A stretch of 64,000 nucleotides of DNA. Source: Bremia lactucae (lineage: Eukaryota > Oomycota > Peronosporomycetes > Peronosporales > Peronosporaceae). Positions 46,808 through 57,491 of this stretch are shown piece after piece; position 1 is the stretch's first letter, and the number at the start of each line of letters is the position of its first letter. The DNA lies in the NCBI RefSeq assembly GCF_004359215.1, contig NC_090615.1, forward strand, positions 6,098,527 to 6,162,526. Direction: 5' to 3'. Both the position numbers and the translations under genes were made by a program. A model generated the notes under the pieces. It had not been told where the DNA came from. It saw nothing but the letters and a program-made list of their open reading frames with translations, and made no database searches.

Positions 46808-47077
46808 ATGGACATGTTAGACTATAGTGGGAATTCGCATCACGTTTCGCGTGAAAGCTACTCCTTTCTAAGTGACATAGAAAAGAGTGCGGTCAAACGA
46901 ATAAGTTCAACCGTAGGAAACGATGCCAAAAAGGCAACGGTCGCGGGTCCGATGTTGTTGCGAAATTGCAACAGCGAGGCGGACCGCCAAAAAACGGTCG
47001 GGGTCAGTAGGGTCATCCAGCAACCTCAAGAGAATTTGCAAATCTCTTGACTAAAGTTGCTCCAGACACACAATCAT
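46808..47077 (+). pseudogene. Internally deleted gypsy family A gag (copy A3)
   Basis: Opens with MDMLDYSGNSHHV, parallel to MDMSDDSGITHPF of the copy at 52090, then SDIEKSAVKRISSTVGNDAK joins directly to ATVAGPMLLRNCNSEADRQK, which in the copy at 63250-63330 lies after the zinc knuckle. About 1 kb of gag is therefore missing at 46925-46935, and the frame is kept through the joint. Ends TCCAGACACACAATCAT at the gap. Confidence 0.85.
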
Positions 47078-47177
47078 NNNNNNNNNNNNNNNNNNNNNNN
47101 NNNNNNNNNNNNNNNNNNNNNNNNNNNNNNNNNNNNNNNNNNNNNNNNNNNNNNNNNNNNNNNNNNNNNNNNNNNNN
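47078..47177. other. Assembly gap (100 N)
   Basis: Placeholder gap between copy A3 (plus) and LTR A4 (minus). Confidence 0.98.
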
Positions 47178-47400
47178 TGTAAATGAATTCTTATCTATCT
47201 TATCTAGTAACTCTCTTTGATTACTTCTGCAGCTGATTAGTCTGCGGAATAAATAGACAAAATGGTCTGTACCTATTTATGGATAAGAATTCAGGAAATT
47301 ACTATATAAAGTTATTTCCTCCAAATATTATCTACCTTTTAGATAATATTAATTAACAACCTTTTAGTGTTAATTTCATGTAACGATACACCCCGTTACA
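47178..47400 (-). repeat. Gypsy family A LTR, 5' half, inverted (copy A4)
   Basis: Reverse complement of the first ~223 bp of the family A LTR: ends ACACCCCGTTACA at 47400 and starts at the gap. Orientation is opposite to A3, so it is not the 3' LTR of the same element as assembled. Confidence 0.88.
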
Positions 47401-47520
47401 GTTACTCTCGTAAACAATTGCTAGGCAAAGCTACTACTGACTTAGATGCAGATTGTCAAGTAATAAGAAGCAGTATTCAAATAACCAACTATTGGACACT
47501 ACGCATCTGTCAATTGGTGG
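47401..47520 (+). repeat. Copia E LTR 3' fragment
   Basis: GACTTAGATGCAGATTGTCA ... TTGGACACTACGCATCTGTC matches 41985-42050. Followed by TGGTTATACGGC, a degenerate version of the initiator-tRNA half-site. Confidence 0.65.
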
Positions 47521-48141
47521 TTATACGGCACTAGCACGAAAGAAGCGTGCAACACACGTCAGAAATATATTTTAACTGCTAGACTTAAATCCTGAATCGT
47601 CAAACTTATTGAATAGTGTAAAGCATTGGGGGCGGCAGCAATTTGGTGCTGCGTATCGGTGCTTTCATCTTTTATTTATACTCTTACGTTCTTTATATGA
47701 GTGGTGATTTCAAGACACATGGAATTGAGTCATATATAAACTATAGGATGCATTTGTCGCCCAATATGTTTCTGGATTTATTTTTATTTAAGATTATCCG
47801 TATAAAAAAAATTCACTTTCAGACATTTTATTCATCGATAAACCTTAATTTGACCTACCAATAAAATTGTAAAATGCTTACAAATTCGTGTACTTAGCTG
47901 AAGCTTTCCACTTTTGTGGATTCTTTTTTCGTGAAATTTGACATCCATGTCAATATTTCAAAATGCCAGTTTTTGAAAGTTTTTGACAGTGGAACTTTAA
48001 TATTTAGCAAGAAGAGACGCGACCTGTCAAACTCGCATCCGAATGTACTTTTTTATTGTCGAGAGTATGCAGTGTCTGTACGTCTCCGTGTTGCACACCT
48101 CAAGCTCACTTAGCAAATTCTCTTCTTAGACTCAAGACCTC
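47521..48141. other. AT-rich upstream region of the WRKY19-like gene
   Basis: About 620 bp marking the right border of the transposon nest. No coding signal; presumably contains the promoter of the gene at 48142 in its last few hundred bases. Confidence 0.5.
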
Positions 48142-48927
48142 ATGAACATCTATCCAAACGAAGTATCCAATGCCTATCGATCATCGCATATGACGTGTGG
48201 CGCCATTCCAACGAGAACCGAGCTCTCCGCTTTGCTCAACTTGGTCATTCCCACTAGTGAGGACATGTTGCCAGTCGAAACGACATCACGTCAGTCATCA
48301 GCGCTATCGTTTACGCAACAAGCAACTTTCGACTGCGCCTTTGAATTCCGCGAGCTCGTTGATTTACAAGTGACTAACAATACACCTACAATTGAGCCAA
48401 TTTCGAATTGGATTGCACCAATGCCATCGCTCTGTCAAGGAGGATCCGAACTGCCTTTATTGCCATTCCCACAGACACAAGACCCACTGGCTTTTCTACG
48501 AGCGCACGAATTGACAATATCATGTCCGCAAACAAAATTAAAAAAGCTTGGCAACTGCCAAGTGGCAGGATGCCATACGAAAAAGCAGAAGAATGGACGG
48601 TGCATTCGACATGGCGGTGGTCGACGCTGTACCGTGTCAGGATGCACACGTGGCGCGCAGTCCATGGGTCGGTGCAAACGCCATGGCGGTGGAGCTCGTT
48701 GCACCATGGATGGATGCAACACGAGCAGCCAAGGCGGTGGGTTGTGCCGCACGCATGGTGGCGGAAAGCTATGCACGGCGCCTGGTTGCAAGAAAGGGGC
48801 CCAGCGCCAAGGAAAATGCGCGACCCATGCGTCGCAAAAGTGCCGCATGGACGATTGTTTACGAGTGGCGCGTTTTAAAGGCGTGTGTAGCCATCACAAG
48901 ACCGAGGTCTTTGGCTCGGCAAAGTAG
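48142..48927 (+). CDS. WRKY19-like Cys/His-repeat protein
   Basis: 261 aa, single exon, ATG at 48142. The C-terminal half (139-252) is five consecutive C-x4-C-x9-C-x2-H units with a period of about 24 residues: C139/C144/C154/H157, C163/C168/C178/H181, C187/C192/C202/H205, C211/C216/C226/H229, C234/C239/C249/H252. The first three are joined by HGGG linkers (GRCIRHGGGRRCTVSGC, GRCKRHGGGARCTMDGC, GLCRTHGGGKLCTAPGC). Proteins of this type are numerous in oomycetes and are usually named after plant WRKY19, although no WRKYGQK domain is present; zinc binding is likely, DNA binding is inference. The N-terminal half is acidic/Ser/Pro-rich with no domain, possibly a transactivation region. Convergent with WDR70 (117 bp between stops). 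Confidence 0.85.
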   Translation: MNIYPNEVSNAYRSSHMTCGAIPTRTELSALLNLVIPTSEDMLPVETTSRQSSALSFTQQATFDCAFEFRELVDLQVTNNTPTIEPISNWIAPMPSLCQGGSELPLLPFPQTQDPLAFLRAHELTISCPQTKLKKLGNCQVAGCHTKKQKNGRCIRHGGGRRCTVSGCTRGAQSMGRCKRHGGGARCTMDGCNTSSQGGGLCRTHGGGKLCTAPGCKKGAQRQGKCATHASQKCRMDDCLRVARFKGVCSHHKTEVFGSAK

Positions 48928-49044
48928 TTTTTACAGACCATCAAAGATGGCTACCCTCGCGTCTGACATGTACAATACCACCATACTTTTTTTAAAAACA
49001 AGATAGCGAAATGAAGCCATTAGACCAATCGTAGAAATAAAACG

Positions 49045-50688
49045 TTATGGCTGCAAGAATTTGCGAGTTTCCTCTTCCTTGGCCAGTTTTTCTTCTTCTA
49101 GTGTCTGTTTGGCCAATTGATAGCGCGGATCAATCTTCTCGTTCTGGTCGTACGCAGCTCCTAAGAATTGCGGATCCGTGATCGCTTTTTTCGCATACTT
49201 TAAAATGGCTTCACGTGGATCTTCTTCTCGAAAAGATGTTCGAATATGGCTACTCATGAAATACTGTGTAAATGTCGAGCTGCCACGAATCTTTCCACCA
49301 ACACCAGGACCTGTAAGTGGCCTCTCTGGTGCACGAGACTTTTTTGGATCAGCACGGACTTTATCATACTTTCGCTTCAATGATCCAGACGTTTCATCCC
49401 GGTACATGGGGAGCGCGTGAGGATTGTATACCTTCCCAGCCCCATCGATTCGTACACCAGAATCATTCTTATGCACCTTGAGTTTCTTCGTCGCACTCAA
49501 GAGCACGCCTTTGGTACTTTGTCTTGGATCATACACGACACGGCAAGAGCCTTTAGAAGTACCGACAAAAATTTGATTGATCCCATGGTGCCATTCCACA
49601 CACACGGCACTTTCGTCTACTTCCATATCAATCGTCGCAATTGGCTCCATTAAACTAGGAGTGTGTACATCGAGAAACACAACGTGTCCACATTGACCAG
49701 TGTTCTTCCGAATACACGTACCCGCGGCAATGGCCGTTCCGTTATGATTAAATGCAAGATTACACGATCCAAAGACACCTTCAATGCCATGAAACGTTTT
49801 TAAACTCGCTTTGGTCTGTCGAAGATCCCAAATCTTGATTGTATCATCCGCACACGATCGTGTAGCCATGTACTTATTATCGAGTGTAAATCGAATCGAA
49901 GAGATTCCCAAGTCCCCACCACCATCTGCATGAGCGTTTGATAGGGTCAGTGCGGCACCCGCATAGGCCTTGCGTGGATCAATACACTGAATTTGACCAT
50001 CCATTGTACCACCGGCAATCAACGTACCCTCGGAGTTATACCGGCACGTGGTGACTCCACACCGTCGGCCACGACGGTCTTTAAATTTAAGGACGGACGT
50101 ATTGATCAGCTTTTCAAACGTTTGTTTGCCATCAAGATGCCACAAACGCACGGTACCATCCAATGAACTCGTCAACACTTGATCACGAACATTGGGATGC
50201 CATTGACCACTAGTGGTGGTGTGGGTATGTCCGTTTGTATGGGCCATGTCGACAACGTACATGTCGCCTTTTGCGAAGTGAAGCTCCTCCACGCCTTCTC
50301 GTGTGAGAATCTTTGGCTGTGACGACCCCGTAATAGCAAGCAAACGATCTCCGGACGGACTGTAGCTCACAGCTACAAGCGGATGCCCATCGTCGACTTC
50401 AATGTCACGAAAGGGACGAACGTGACGCGCCATGCCAGCAAAGTCCCACAACTTAACGTGGTAATCCATCGATCCTGTTGCCACGCGTGCTCCTGGGGCA
50501 TCCACTGCAATACAAGCTAATGCTTTCGTATGGCTCTCAAGACGTACTTCATGTGACGTGGGTAACCCATATCGCAAGGTTACATTATCTTCATCTTCGG
50601 TATCAGATTCAGCCTCGGAGGTTTCGGTTTTTGTATTCTCAGGCTTCTCGATTATAGACTCCGATCCTTGTTTGGAAGCCATCATCAT
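49045..50688 (-). CDS. WDR70 (gastrulation-defective-like) WD40 protein
   Basis: From the ATG cluster at 50688 (MMMASK) to the stop at 49045, 547 aa; the frame is open further 5' to 50769. An acidic leader (SEAESDTEDEDN) precedes LPTSHEVRLESHTKALACIA, which matches the start of the propeller in human WDR70 (PDSHEITLKHGTK). WD units include GARVATGSMDYHVKLWDFAGM, SGSSQ-like TGSSQPKILTREG, HPNVRDQVLTSSLDGTVRLW, YNSEGTLIAGGTMDGQIQCI, NKYMATRSCADDTIKIWDLR. The C-terminus has the family's NPHALPMYRDE, RPLTGPGVGGK and DPREAILKYAKKA blocks. Known roles of WDR70: nuclear, H2B monoubiquitination with the CRL4 ligase and DNA-end resection; also reported with spliceosomal RNA-processing factors. Possible fusion with the upstream FHA gene is treated separately. 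Confidence 0.9.
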   Translation of the reverse strand: MMMASKQGSESIIEKPENTKTETSEAESDTEDEDNVTLRYGLPTSHEVRLESHTKALACIAVDAPGARVATGSMDYHVKLWDFAGMARHVRPFRDIEVDDGHPLVAVSYSPSGDRLLAITGSSQPKILTREGVEELHFAKGDMYVVDMAHTNGHTHTTTSGQWHPNVRDQVLTSSLDGTVRLWHLDGKQTFEKLINTSVLKFKDRRGRRCGVTTCRYNSEGTLIAGGTMDGQIQCIDPRKAYAGAALTLSNAHADGGGDLGISSIRFTLDNKYMATRSCADDTIKIWDLRQTKASLKTFHGIEGVFGSCNLAFNHNGTAIAAGTCIRKNTGQCGHVVFLDVHTPSLMEPIATIDMEVDESAVCVEWHHGINQIFVGTSKGSCRVVYDPRQSTKGVLLSATKKLKVHKNDSGVRIDGAGKVYNPHALPMYRDETSGSLKRKYDKVRADPKKSRAPERPLTGPGVGGKIRGSSTFTQYFMSSHIRTSFREEDPREAILKYAKKAITDPQFLGAAYDQNEKIDPRYQLAKQTLEEEKLAKEEETRKFLQP

Positions 50689-50749
50689 CTGCGCTGTAAT
50701 GGCTACAATTTCTGCTTCTCTCTTTGCAATACGATAAAGATCCAATAAA

Positions 50750-51357
50750 TTATTCACGAACTTTGATTTCTAAAACGTAAAAGAATCCGTTTACCTGATT
50801 CCTTTGTTCCTTTGCGTCGATTGCCTGGTTTTGGCTACTCTTTGAATGATCTCCAAAGCTCTTGAGTTCGTGCTTCATCCGCTGTAGCTCAGGGTCGAGA
50901 GCTGCTATTTCTGCCTGTTCAGTGGCTACATTTTGATATAAATACGTTCTTGCGCTTGTGCCAAATCGAATACGATCACCCATCATAAGAGCTTGCGGCC
51001 TATTTGGCTCAATCTCGTGGTCATTCACAAACGTCCCTTGGGCCGAGTCTAAATCCATGATGCAAATGCGATTTTGTTCATTATGGGCGACAATTGCGTG
51101 CTGCCGAGAGATCGATGGATGCTGCAGCCATACGTCACTTTGGTCTTTGCTGCGTCCAAAGACGTAGCATGAGCGCGTGCCAATCGAAATCAGTTCGATC
51201 ACTTTGCCTTCCTTTTCGACCTTAAGATTGGCCTTACGATTCATATCCGCTGGAGTTACCGCCCTGATTAAGACGAACAGAGGAAACGATATAGATATAA
51301 TCTTGAAGAGAATGCTTAAAAAGATGACACGCACCATGAGGGCACGCTAGACTTCAT
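50750..51357 (-). CDS. NIPP1 (PPP1R8)-type FHA-domain protein
   Basis: Exon 1 51357-51335 (ATG AAG TCT ...), intron 51334-51264 (GTGCGT donor, ATCAG acceptor), exon 2 from 51263. The joined start MKSSVPSWAVTPADMNRKAN supplies the PSWA...K motif that opens the NIPP1 FHA domain (human FDCPSWAGKP). FHA landmarks: YVFGRS (41-46, Gly44-Arg45), SISRQHA (58-64), GTFVNDHEI (84-92), IRFGTSARTYLY. FHA domains bind phosphothreonine; NIPP1 binds CDC5L, MELK and SAP155 and regulates PP1 in splicing. The PP1-binding RVxF part of NIPP1 is not visible here. The tail after ~120 is Glu/Gln/Lys-rich; unspliced it ends at 50750 (178 aa). Confidence 0.85.
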
Positions 51358-51636
51358 TTTTAATGCCTGCCACTTTCAAACTTACAACTGGGGCTTGTAT
51401 TTGAGGCACCGTACTTATAAGAGTAACGGCTGTATTTGCAAAGCACAAATACCACTTTTGGGTTGATGCAAACATTTCTAGCCATTGGAGCATCGCCTGA
51501 CACGATGAAAGTCGAGTCACGAGTGGAACACAAAGCAGTTGTCGAAGAATTAGTTGATACGACCGTATTTTAATAAGTTTAAATTAAAAGAATTCTGAAA
51601 AAATTGGTAATATTCTCAATTCAACGTGAGGCCTAG

Positions 51637-52037
51637 TGTAACGGGTTACATGAAATTAACACTTAAAGATTATTAATTAATATATTATCGAAAAGGTAGA
51701 TAATATTTGGAGAACATTACTTAATGTAGCAATGTTCAGAAATCTTACCCATAAATAGGTATAGGCCATTATATCTATTTATCCCGCAGACTTATTAGCT
51801 GTAAACGCAAACAAAAGAGAGATACAAATAAGATAAGATAAGATTTCAACTGCATGTTCAGCAGTACTTCATAATTAAGTTAGCATTATCAGATAAAAAG
51901 TAGAGATACTTAATTATATTTACACGGTTTTTATTTAACCCTCTTTAAGCTAGTTGTCTCAAAGAGAAGTCTTCCTCTGCACGTATTTGCGAAGTGGACT
52001 TGTACTGAAGCAGTACAAGTCGTAGTGCCCCGTTACA
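51637..52037 (+). repeat. Gypsy family A LTR (copy A5), 5' LTR
   Basis: 401 bp, TGTAACGGGTTACATG to CCCCGTTACA, with the primer-site core TGGTAGGATTT at 52040. It leads the best-preserved family A copy. The 3' LTR is beyond the window. Confidence 0.88.
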
Positions 52038-52180
52038 CCTGGTAGGATTTAGTAGTCCGTCCAAGGACCACATTTTCTTTCATCTAACATGGACATGTCA
52101 GATGATAGTGGGATTACGCATCCGTTTCGCGTGAAAGCTACTCCTATCTAAGTGACATAGAAAGAGGTGCGGTCGAACGA

Positions 52181-52821
52181 ATGAGTTCAACCGTCGGAAG
52201 CGATGCCATCTTGGCCATGCTGTCCGGTTTGGACAGAGATGCCCTCCAATCAGCCATCGTCAAGTTCATACAACATGAACTTGACGAGATGAAGGAAAAG
52301 GTAGCCTTGCTGAATCAGCAAGGCTCTCAACAGGCAGAACTATTGAGGTTTCAACAGGTACAGACCCCTGTACCTGGGATGACGCACACGCGTCGTCCCG
52401 AAACATTAAAGATTGACATCTCTAAGTTTAGAGGAGTCGAAAAAGACTCCCTCTTAAGATGGTTTGTCGAGTTGGACGATGCCATAAGGGCTCGTCACAT
52501 CGTCGACGAGCAAATGAAAGTCGCATTTGCTCAGTCAAATTTGGCAGGTCGTCCAAAACTTGGGCACTAGGCCTTAAGTTGCGCGTCCATTATGTCTTTG
52601 GGTCGATAGTGGTTAAGACTACGATGGTATCTAATCATCTTCGATTAAAGTGCTCTTTGCCATTGCGCGTGGGGCGTGGGTCGTCCCGATTTATGTCATA
52701 TCTATCTTTATTTACGTTAGGCTTTTAAAGCTCGGCTCAAACAGACGTTTGAACCACCTAGGGCTGAGTTCAGAGCTCGATCAGAGCTTCTGAAACTCAA
52801 GCAAGGCAAGCGTGATATGCC
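52181..52821 (+). pseudogene. Gypsy family A gag, part 1 (cut by LINE)
   Basis: 52181-52570 open: SSTVGSDAILAMLSGLDRDA, QSAIVKFIQHELDEMKEKVA, then ETLKIDISKFRGVEKDSLLR and WFVELDDAIRARHIVDEQMK. Continues in a second frame to ~52820 with FEPPRAEFRARSELLKLKQG and KRDM, after which the LINE begins. A family A leader ATG at 52090 (MDMSDDSG) is stopped after 20 codons. The downstream half is at 62859. Confidence 0.82.
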
Positions 52822-55130
52822 GAGCACACCCGACTCTTTACTTTTCAATTTGCTGTGGCACGAACCCAGCGATTTGAAACCAGCTTTCTGACCCAACCTT
52901 TTAAACTTACGAGTGCGTATGAGTGGCGGCGACGGCTCCTCTCGGGCCGGCAGCCCCCCCCCAGGCCACCCGATCCTCCAGACGGGCACCCCACTTCAGC
53001 CTTAGCCGCTCCGAGTCCTCCAGAGCAGGCGGCAGCGGCGAACCGACTTGGGGAGGTAGAAGACACGACAACGGAAGAGAGTTTGGACCCCACCCCAAAC
53101 CCTAGCGCAGGTGCGACATTGCCCACGGCATGGACATCTGAGGAAGCAGCTCGACGTCTGCAAGTGCGCGCAGAGCAGGATGAAGAGGCAGCAGCTGCAG
53201 AGTCGCAGATGAAGCGGCTTTATCAGATAGCGACGAGTGATTATCCTCTGCACGAGGACACGGCGTTGCGACCGATGTTGGAGGAGGGGCGCGAGGCTCT
53301 AACAGCTTATGTGGAGAGACGTTTGGAGCTTTCTGGCCCCCCTACGTTCCTTGTGTGCACCACACCTGGACTACAGAGAGCAGCAATGATGGCATATCAC
53401 CATTCCAACGTAGAAGGGGTGCTAATAGCAAATCTCTCCGCCCGAATTTGAATTGGTAAATCTATCCCACGAAGGTCACTGCTACGCGAGCTAGTAGAGG
53501 ATAACGCACGCACTGATGCTACTAAGAAGGTGATGGAGCAGTTTACTCGAGCAGCGCAACGCGTGGTGTTTGACGGGTAGCACACTCTTACCTTCACGTT
53601 TATGTCTAAGCGGGCGGCGAATGATTGGGCGAACAAGGAATTGAAATTGAGAGACTGTATTATCAAGCTGCAAAGGGCGGAGAATAACATCGCCGGTACC
53701 CGACCCCCCCCCCGCAAGTGGCCAGACACTATGCCGTCCGAATCCTGGGCACAGAAGGATTGGATCCGATTCTTCTCCAAACCGTCTTTAGCCAAATTGC
53801 GGGCGAATATATTCTGGATATTCGACACCCTGGGGTACAAGGCTTAAAGGAGCATGGCAATGACTACTGCACGGTCATTTTCTCCTCGATGGAATGCCCG
53901 GAACTTCTGGTCAATGTCACTTCACTAAAACAATTGGGGAGCAGAAAATAATGCTACATCACTTTCAACGACTGGCAACAGCTCCGTGTCGTACTTGTTA
54001 TAACCTCCATCGCACCAAACGAAGTGTAGGGTGCCAGAGGATCGTATTGAGGAATTGCGGGCGTCGAGACGACGAAAATACGTCGGCACGGTACCTGATC
54101 ACACAGTACGTCTTTTGACAACTGCACGACAGTGGAAGATCTGGACCTAGCGCTGACAGCATGGACGGGTGGACTAGTGGATCTTTTCACCGGTGACGGA
54201 GGACATGTGCTTGAGCCAGTTGAACTGCCAGAACGACATGATTAACGACACAGGAATGCACCCGGAGGAAACCAAAGCGAACATGTGCAACCGGATGAAA
54301 CTGGATGGACTGTTATACGGCGCCAGCAGCGCCAACCTTCACAGAGGCAGAAGCAACCATCTCGCAGCACCTGAGGACGGGGCCTCAGAAATGGGCGACG
54401 CCATACACCGTCAACACAGACATCTCAACCACGTCAGTCCGTGCTGCCGCAGCAGCATGAGGCGCAGCAGGCGCATCACGGGGGAGCTGGGTTAGGTACG
54501 CGGAGTGGATTAACGGTACTTCCACCTATCGCCACGGAGTCACAAGTAGCTGTGGGGCGTTCAGGTACTGGTTTAGTGCCGAGCACAAGCTCGGTTGACG
54601 AAGGGAGACGGCGGGAAAATGCTCAAGGTTTGACACCGCAAACTCATGGATTTACGATCCATCGTAGCATATATGCGGAATTGGAAGACAGCTCCGAAGA
54701 TGAAGACGATTACGAGGATGTCCAGTCCTTTCCAACGCAATAGGCAGATATACAACAAGATGGAGCTACGCAGGAGTCGTCGTTGGAGGATCGGAATAAC
54801 GTAGATATGGATGCCTCTAATGAAGAATTAGTCATGCCTAGTCAGCAAGTTCTTACTCTACACGAAGAATTGGAGATACAGGAGCCGACTGGGTCTGACG
54901 CCGTCATGTATGGCCCTCCATTCGAGTTGGGTCCGACACCCGTCACGAACTGGGTACAGCTAAATCCAAAAACGATCCTACTAGCATTGAAGTGGATAAT
55001 ATCGAAATGGACACATCTATTAGGTCGGACGACGCGGCCCTGAAAATGGACACCGGGGAGGGCTTCGAGATCACCAGGGTCCAAGATCCCAGTTCTCCGC
55101 CCAGGCAGGTATCTGACTGGATCGGCAGCC

Positions 55131-55800
55131 TGCACGGCACGCCAGTCAATGTTCCATCCAATGGTCAATGCCTACTTATACCTTCTTCGCGGCTACTACA
55201 AACGAGCTCGCGAACCCATTTAAACCGTCTGCGGATCAAACTCGGGCTATTAACAACATCAAGCATCATGCCACAGATATCGTACTGGCGAATTTAAGAT
55301 ATGATGTTCAGCTAAAGCTCGTGGATCCGTACTTAGAACTGGAGAGAATGTATCCACATGCGGTGGCCCCAGCAACGACTGCTGCCGCGACTGCGGCATT
55401 GTACGCACATTTTGGGGTCACACATGCTCAGTGTGTTAGCAAATCAGTCTCAAGCACCTTTTGGGCAGGCTCCATTCTTCTCAGAGCACTTGCCATGTAT
55501 ATACGGGAGCCGATTTACGTGTGGGATGTTGACGAAACTGGCGCGGCCCATGCGCAGCAATATTCATATCAAACTTCCACGATGCCAAACGGTGATGCGC
55601 ATGAGACAGGTGTAGTGACGGCACTTGCTGACGAGCAAGTCAATAATATCCTGGAAGCCTGTTATAATCATAAGGTTCTTCCCCTTATGTTACTGCTAAA
55701 TCATGCAGAGGGCCACTTTTACGGGGTCCAGTATGGGCAACATTTCCTAGACTGGAATGCGTTGCCAGGGCCGGGCATGCGGGCGGGCCAGACTAGATAA
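55131..55800 (+). pseudogene. OTU-like cysteine protease domain of the LINE
   Basis: The catalytic start motif reads VNVPSNGQCLL (Cys codon 55169-55171; OTU consensus D-G-x-C, here N-G-Q-C) in one frame, then the frame changes and continues FAATTNELANPF ... STFWAGSILLRALAMYI, REPIYVWDVDETG ... VLPLMLLLNHAEGHFYGVQ (His codon 55714-55716). The W-G/A-x-I-x-L-x-A-L block and terminal G-H-F-Y match OTU domains. In this copy the Cys and His are in different frames, so it is not functional. Family activity: removal of ubiquitin from substrates; role in LINEs is not established. Confidence 0.65.
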
Positions 55801-57064
55801 GGTACACCAGCACGTCGGTCTCCCGGTGCTAAACGCGAGTCACTATAATGAGGAGTCATTAGCGGATAACGCACAGGGGGAGGAAGCCCCCATTTCGGAG
55901 GAGCTGGTCTCGACGTCTACGCAAGTGGCTCACAGGACACCGGTATCTCTGCAGAGGAATACAACACTCCTGTGCTGAGGTTCGTCGGCCGTGGTATACC
56001 AATTCACGCTAGAATTCACGAGCGCATACTCGGAACCGCAGAGGTAGACCAGCTATCAATTTCCGACAGGCGTATGCACAACGACTACGGAAAATCAACC
56101 AGGAGGCGTTTGAAGAATGGAAGAGGAAATATGGAGAAACGTTTGCTCTACCAAACCAACATGGCGGGAACGGCACATTTATCGATTTTTTGAATGGATG
56201 GTGGAAAATCCAGCCGCGCTTCGCCATGCATTCAAGTTTATCCCACCCAGAGATTGTGGCGCAACAATGCCCGAACGAATAATTACTTAAGTGGGGCGAG
56301 GCGGAAGTATTCAGCCATCAGATTCTGATCCTCAGACTTATAGCAGCCGATGGGGAGAGCGATGACAGGGCTAGATCGCTTTGTCATTCGTGGTTGAAGA
56401 AGTGCGAAATGGAATTACGTGCGGATGCCTATAAGCACGCTGCTTCCACTGATAATTGGCGAGAGCTAGGACGGTATGTGTATTTCTCTCTCCTCAGGCC
56501 TAACTCACCTGAAATGCCCGTACAACATTGGCTTCTGCTTCACATAATGCCTTTTGTGGTACGAGACTGGGGCAGCGCTATCATGGCGAGGGCTCCTGGA
56601 GCCTCCCTTGGTATCTGGTACACACAGTACCTCTCCATAGTGGACCTGTGTGTTGCCATATTATGAACAGCCGATTGAAGTTCGGTTCAGCTGTCACTTG
56701 TCGGGGAAGCACCTGGCACCACTGCAGCAGTGACGCGTCCAGATAATCGATCTGACGCGGTCGCAACCAGCAATAAATAAATGTGGCCCGGCCACGCATT
56801 CCCAGAAAGGGATGGAGCAAACCTCTCTGGGAGATTTTTCCCGGTACAGACCCAATTGGACCGGGCAACTACGCTCAGACGCGAGTTCGACATTTTCCGA
56901 AATACGAGACGCGCCGAAGTTGACTTTCCCATGGAGTTCAACAAGGCATCTTTCCGCGGAATTGGCGTTTGCGCCGGTATGGTCGCCGTGTTCAGCTTAT
57001 TGTAAGTATGAACCACGCGCCATCCACCTGTGGCTTTACGCACACAAAAGGCCGAGCTGTAGTG

Positions 57065-57491
57065 CTCTCACGCACATGTCCCGCCTTGGCTCGCTTGTCG
57101 AAGAACTCATCGATATAATCGACTTGTTCTTTCGGCAACGGCCATTGCCTGGCCACACACTGCTTGGTGCCAGGTTCGAGGTCTATCTCGTGCCCGATGC
57201 CCCTATCTGCTGGTAGGCGGCTCGGCACTTCTTCTGGGAACACATCGCGATGTTTCCACAAAACCTCAAGAAACGGACTGTCTCTCAAGACATCCCAGCC
57301 TTGAGCAGCGAACCGCTTCTTTTTGTCCGTTCCTAGGACGCTCTCGTCCATTGTGGACGACGAGCAACAGTCCACCAAGTTCTCTTCTGGAACTTGCGAC
57401 TATTTTGTGGATCTTTATTTCCTTAATTCGGCAAGGAACAGATCCCACGACATCTCCGGGAGATTTACTATCTCCTCGGCAGATTTAAAGA
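57065..57491. repeat. 427 bp duplicated block, left copy
   Basis: Matches 57977-58403 colinearly without indels and with about five substitutions over 427 bp. The two copies flank the N gap exactly: the left copy runs into it and the right copy starts from it. Confidence 0.92.

Noticed and set aside
48435..49006. Long frames overlapping the WRKY19-like gene on both strands
   Set aside because: They follow from the GC-rich periodic repeat of that gene; only the frame at 48142 has the Cys/His spacing.
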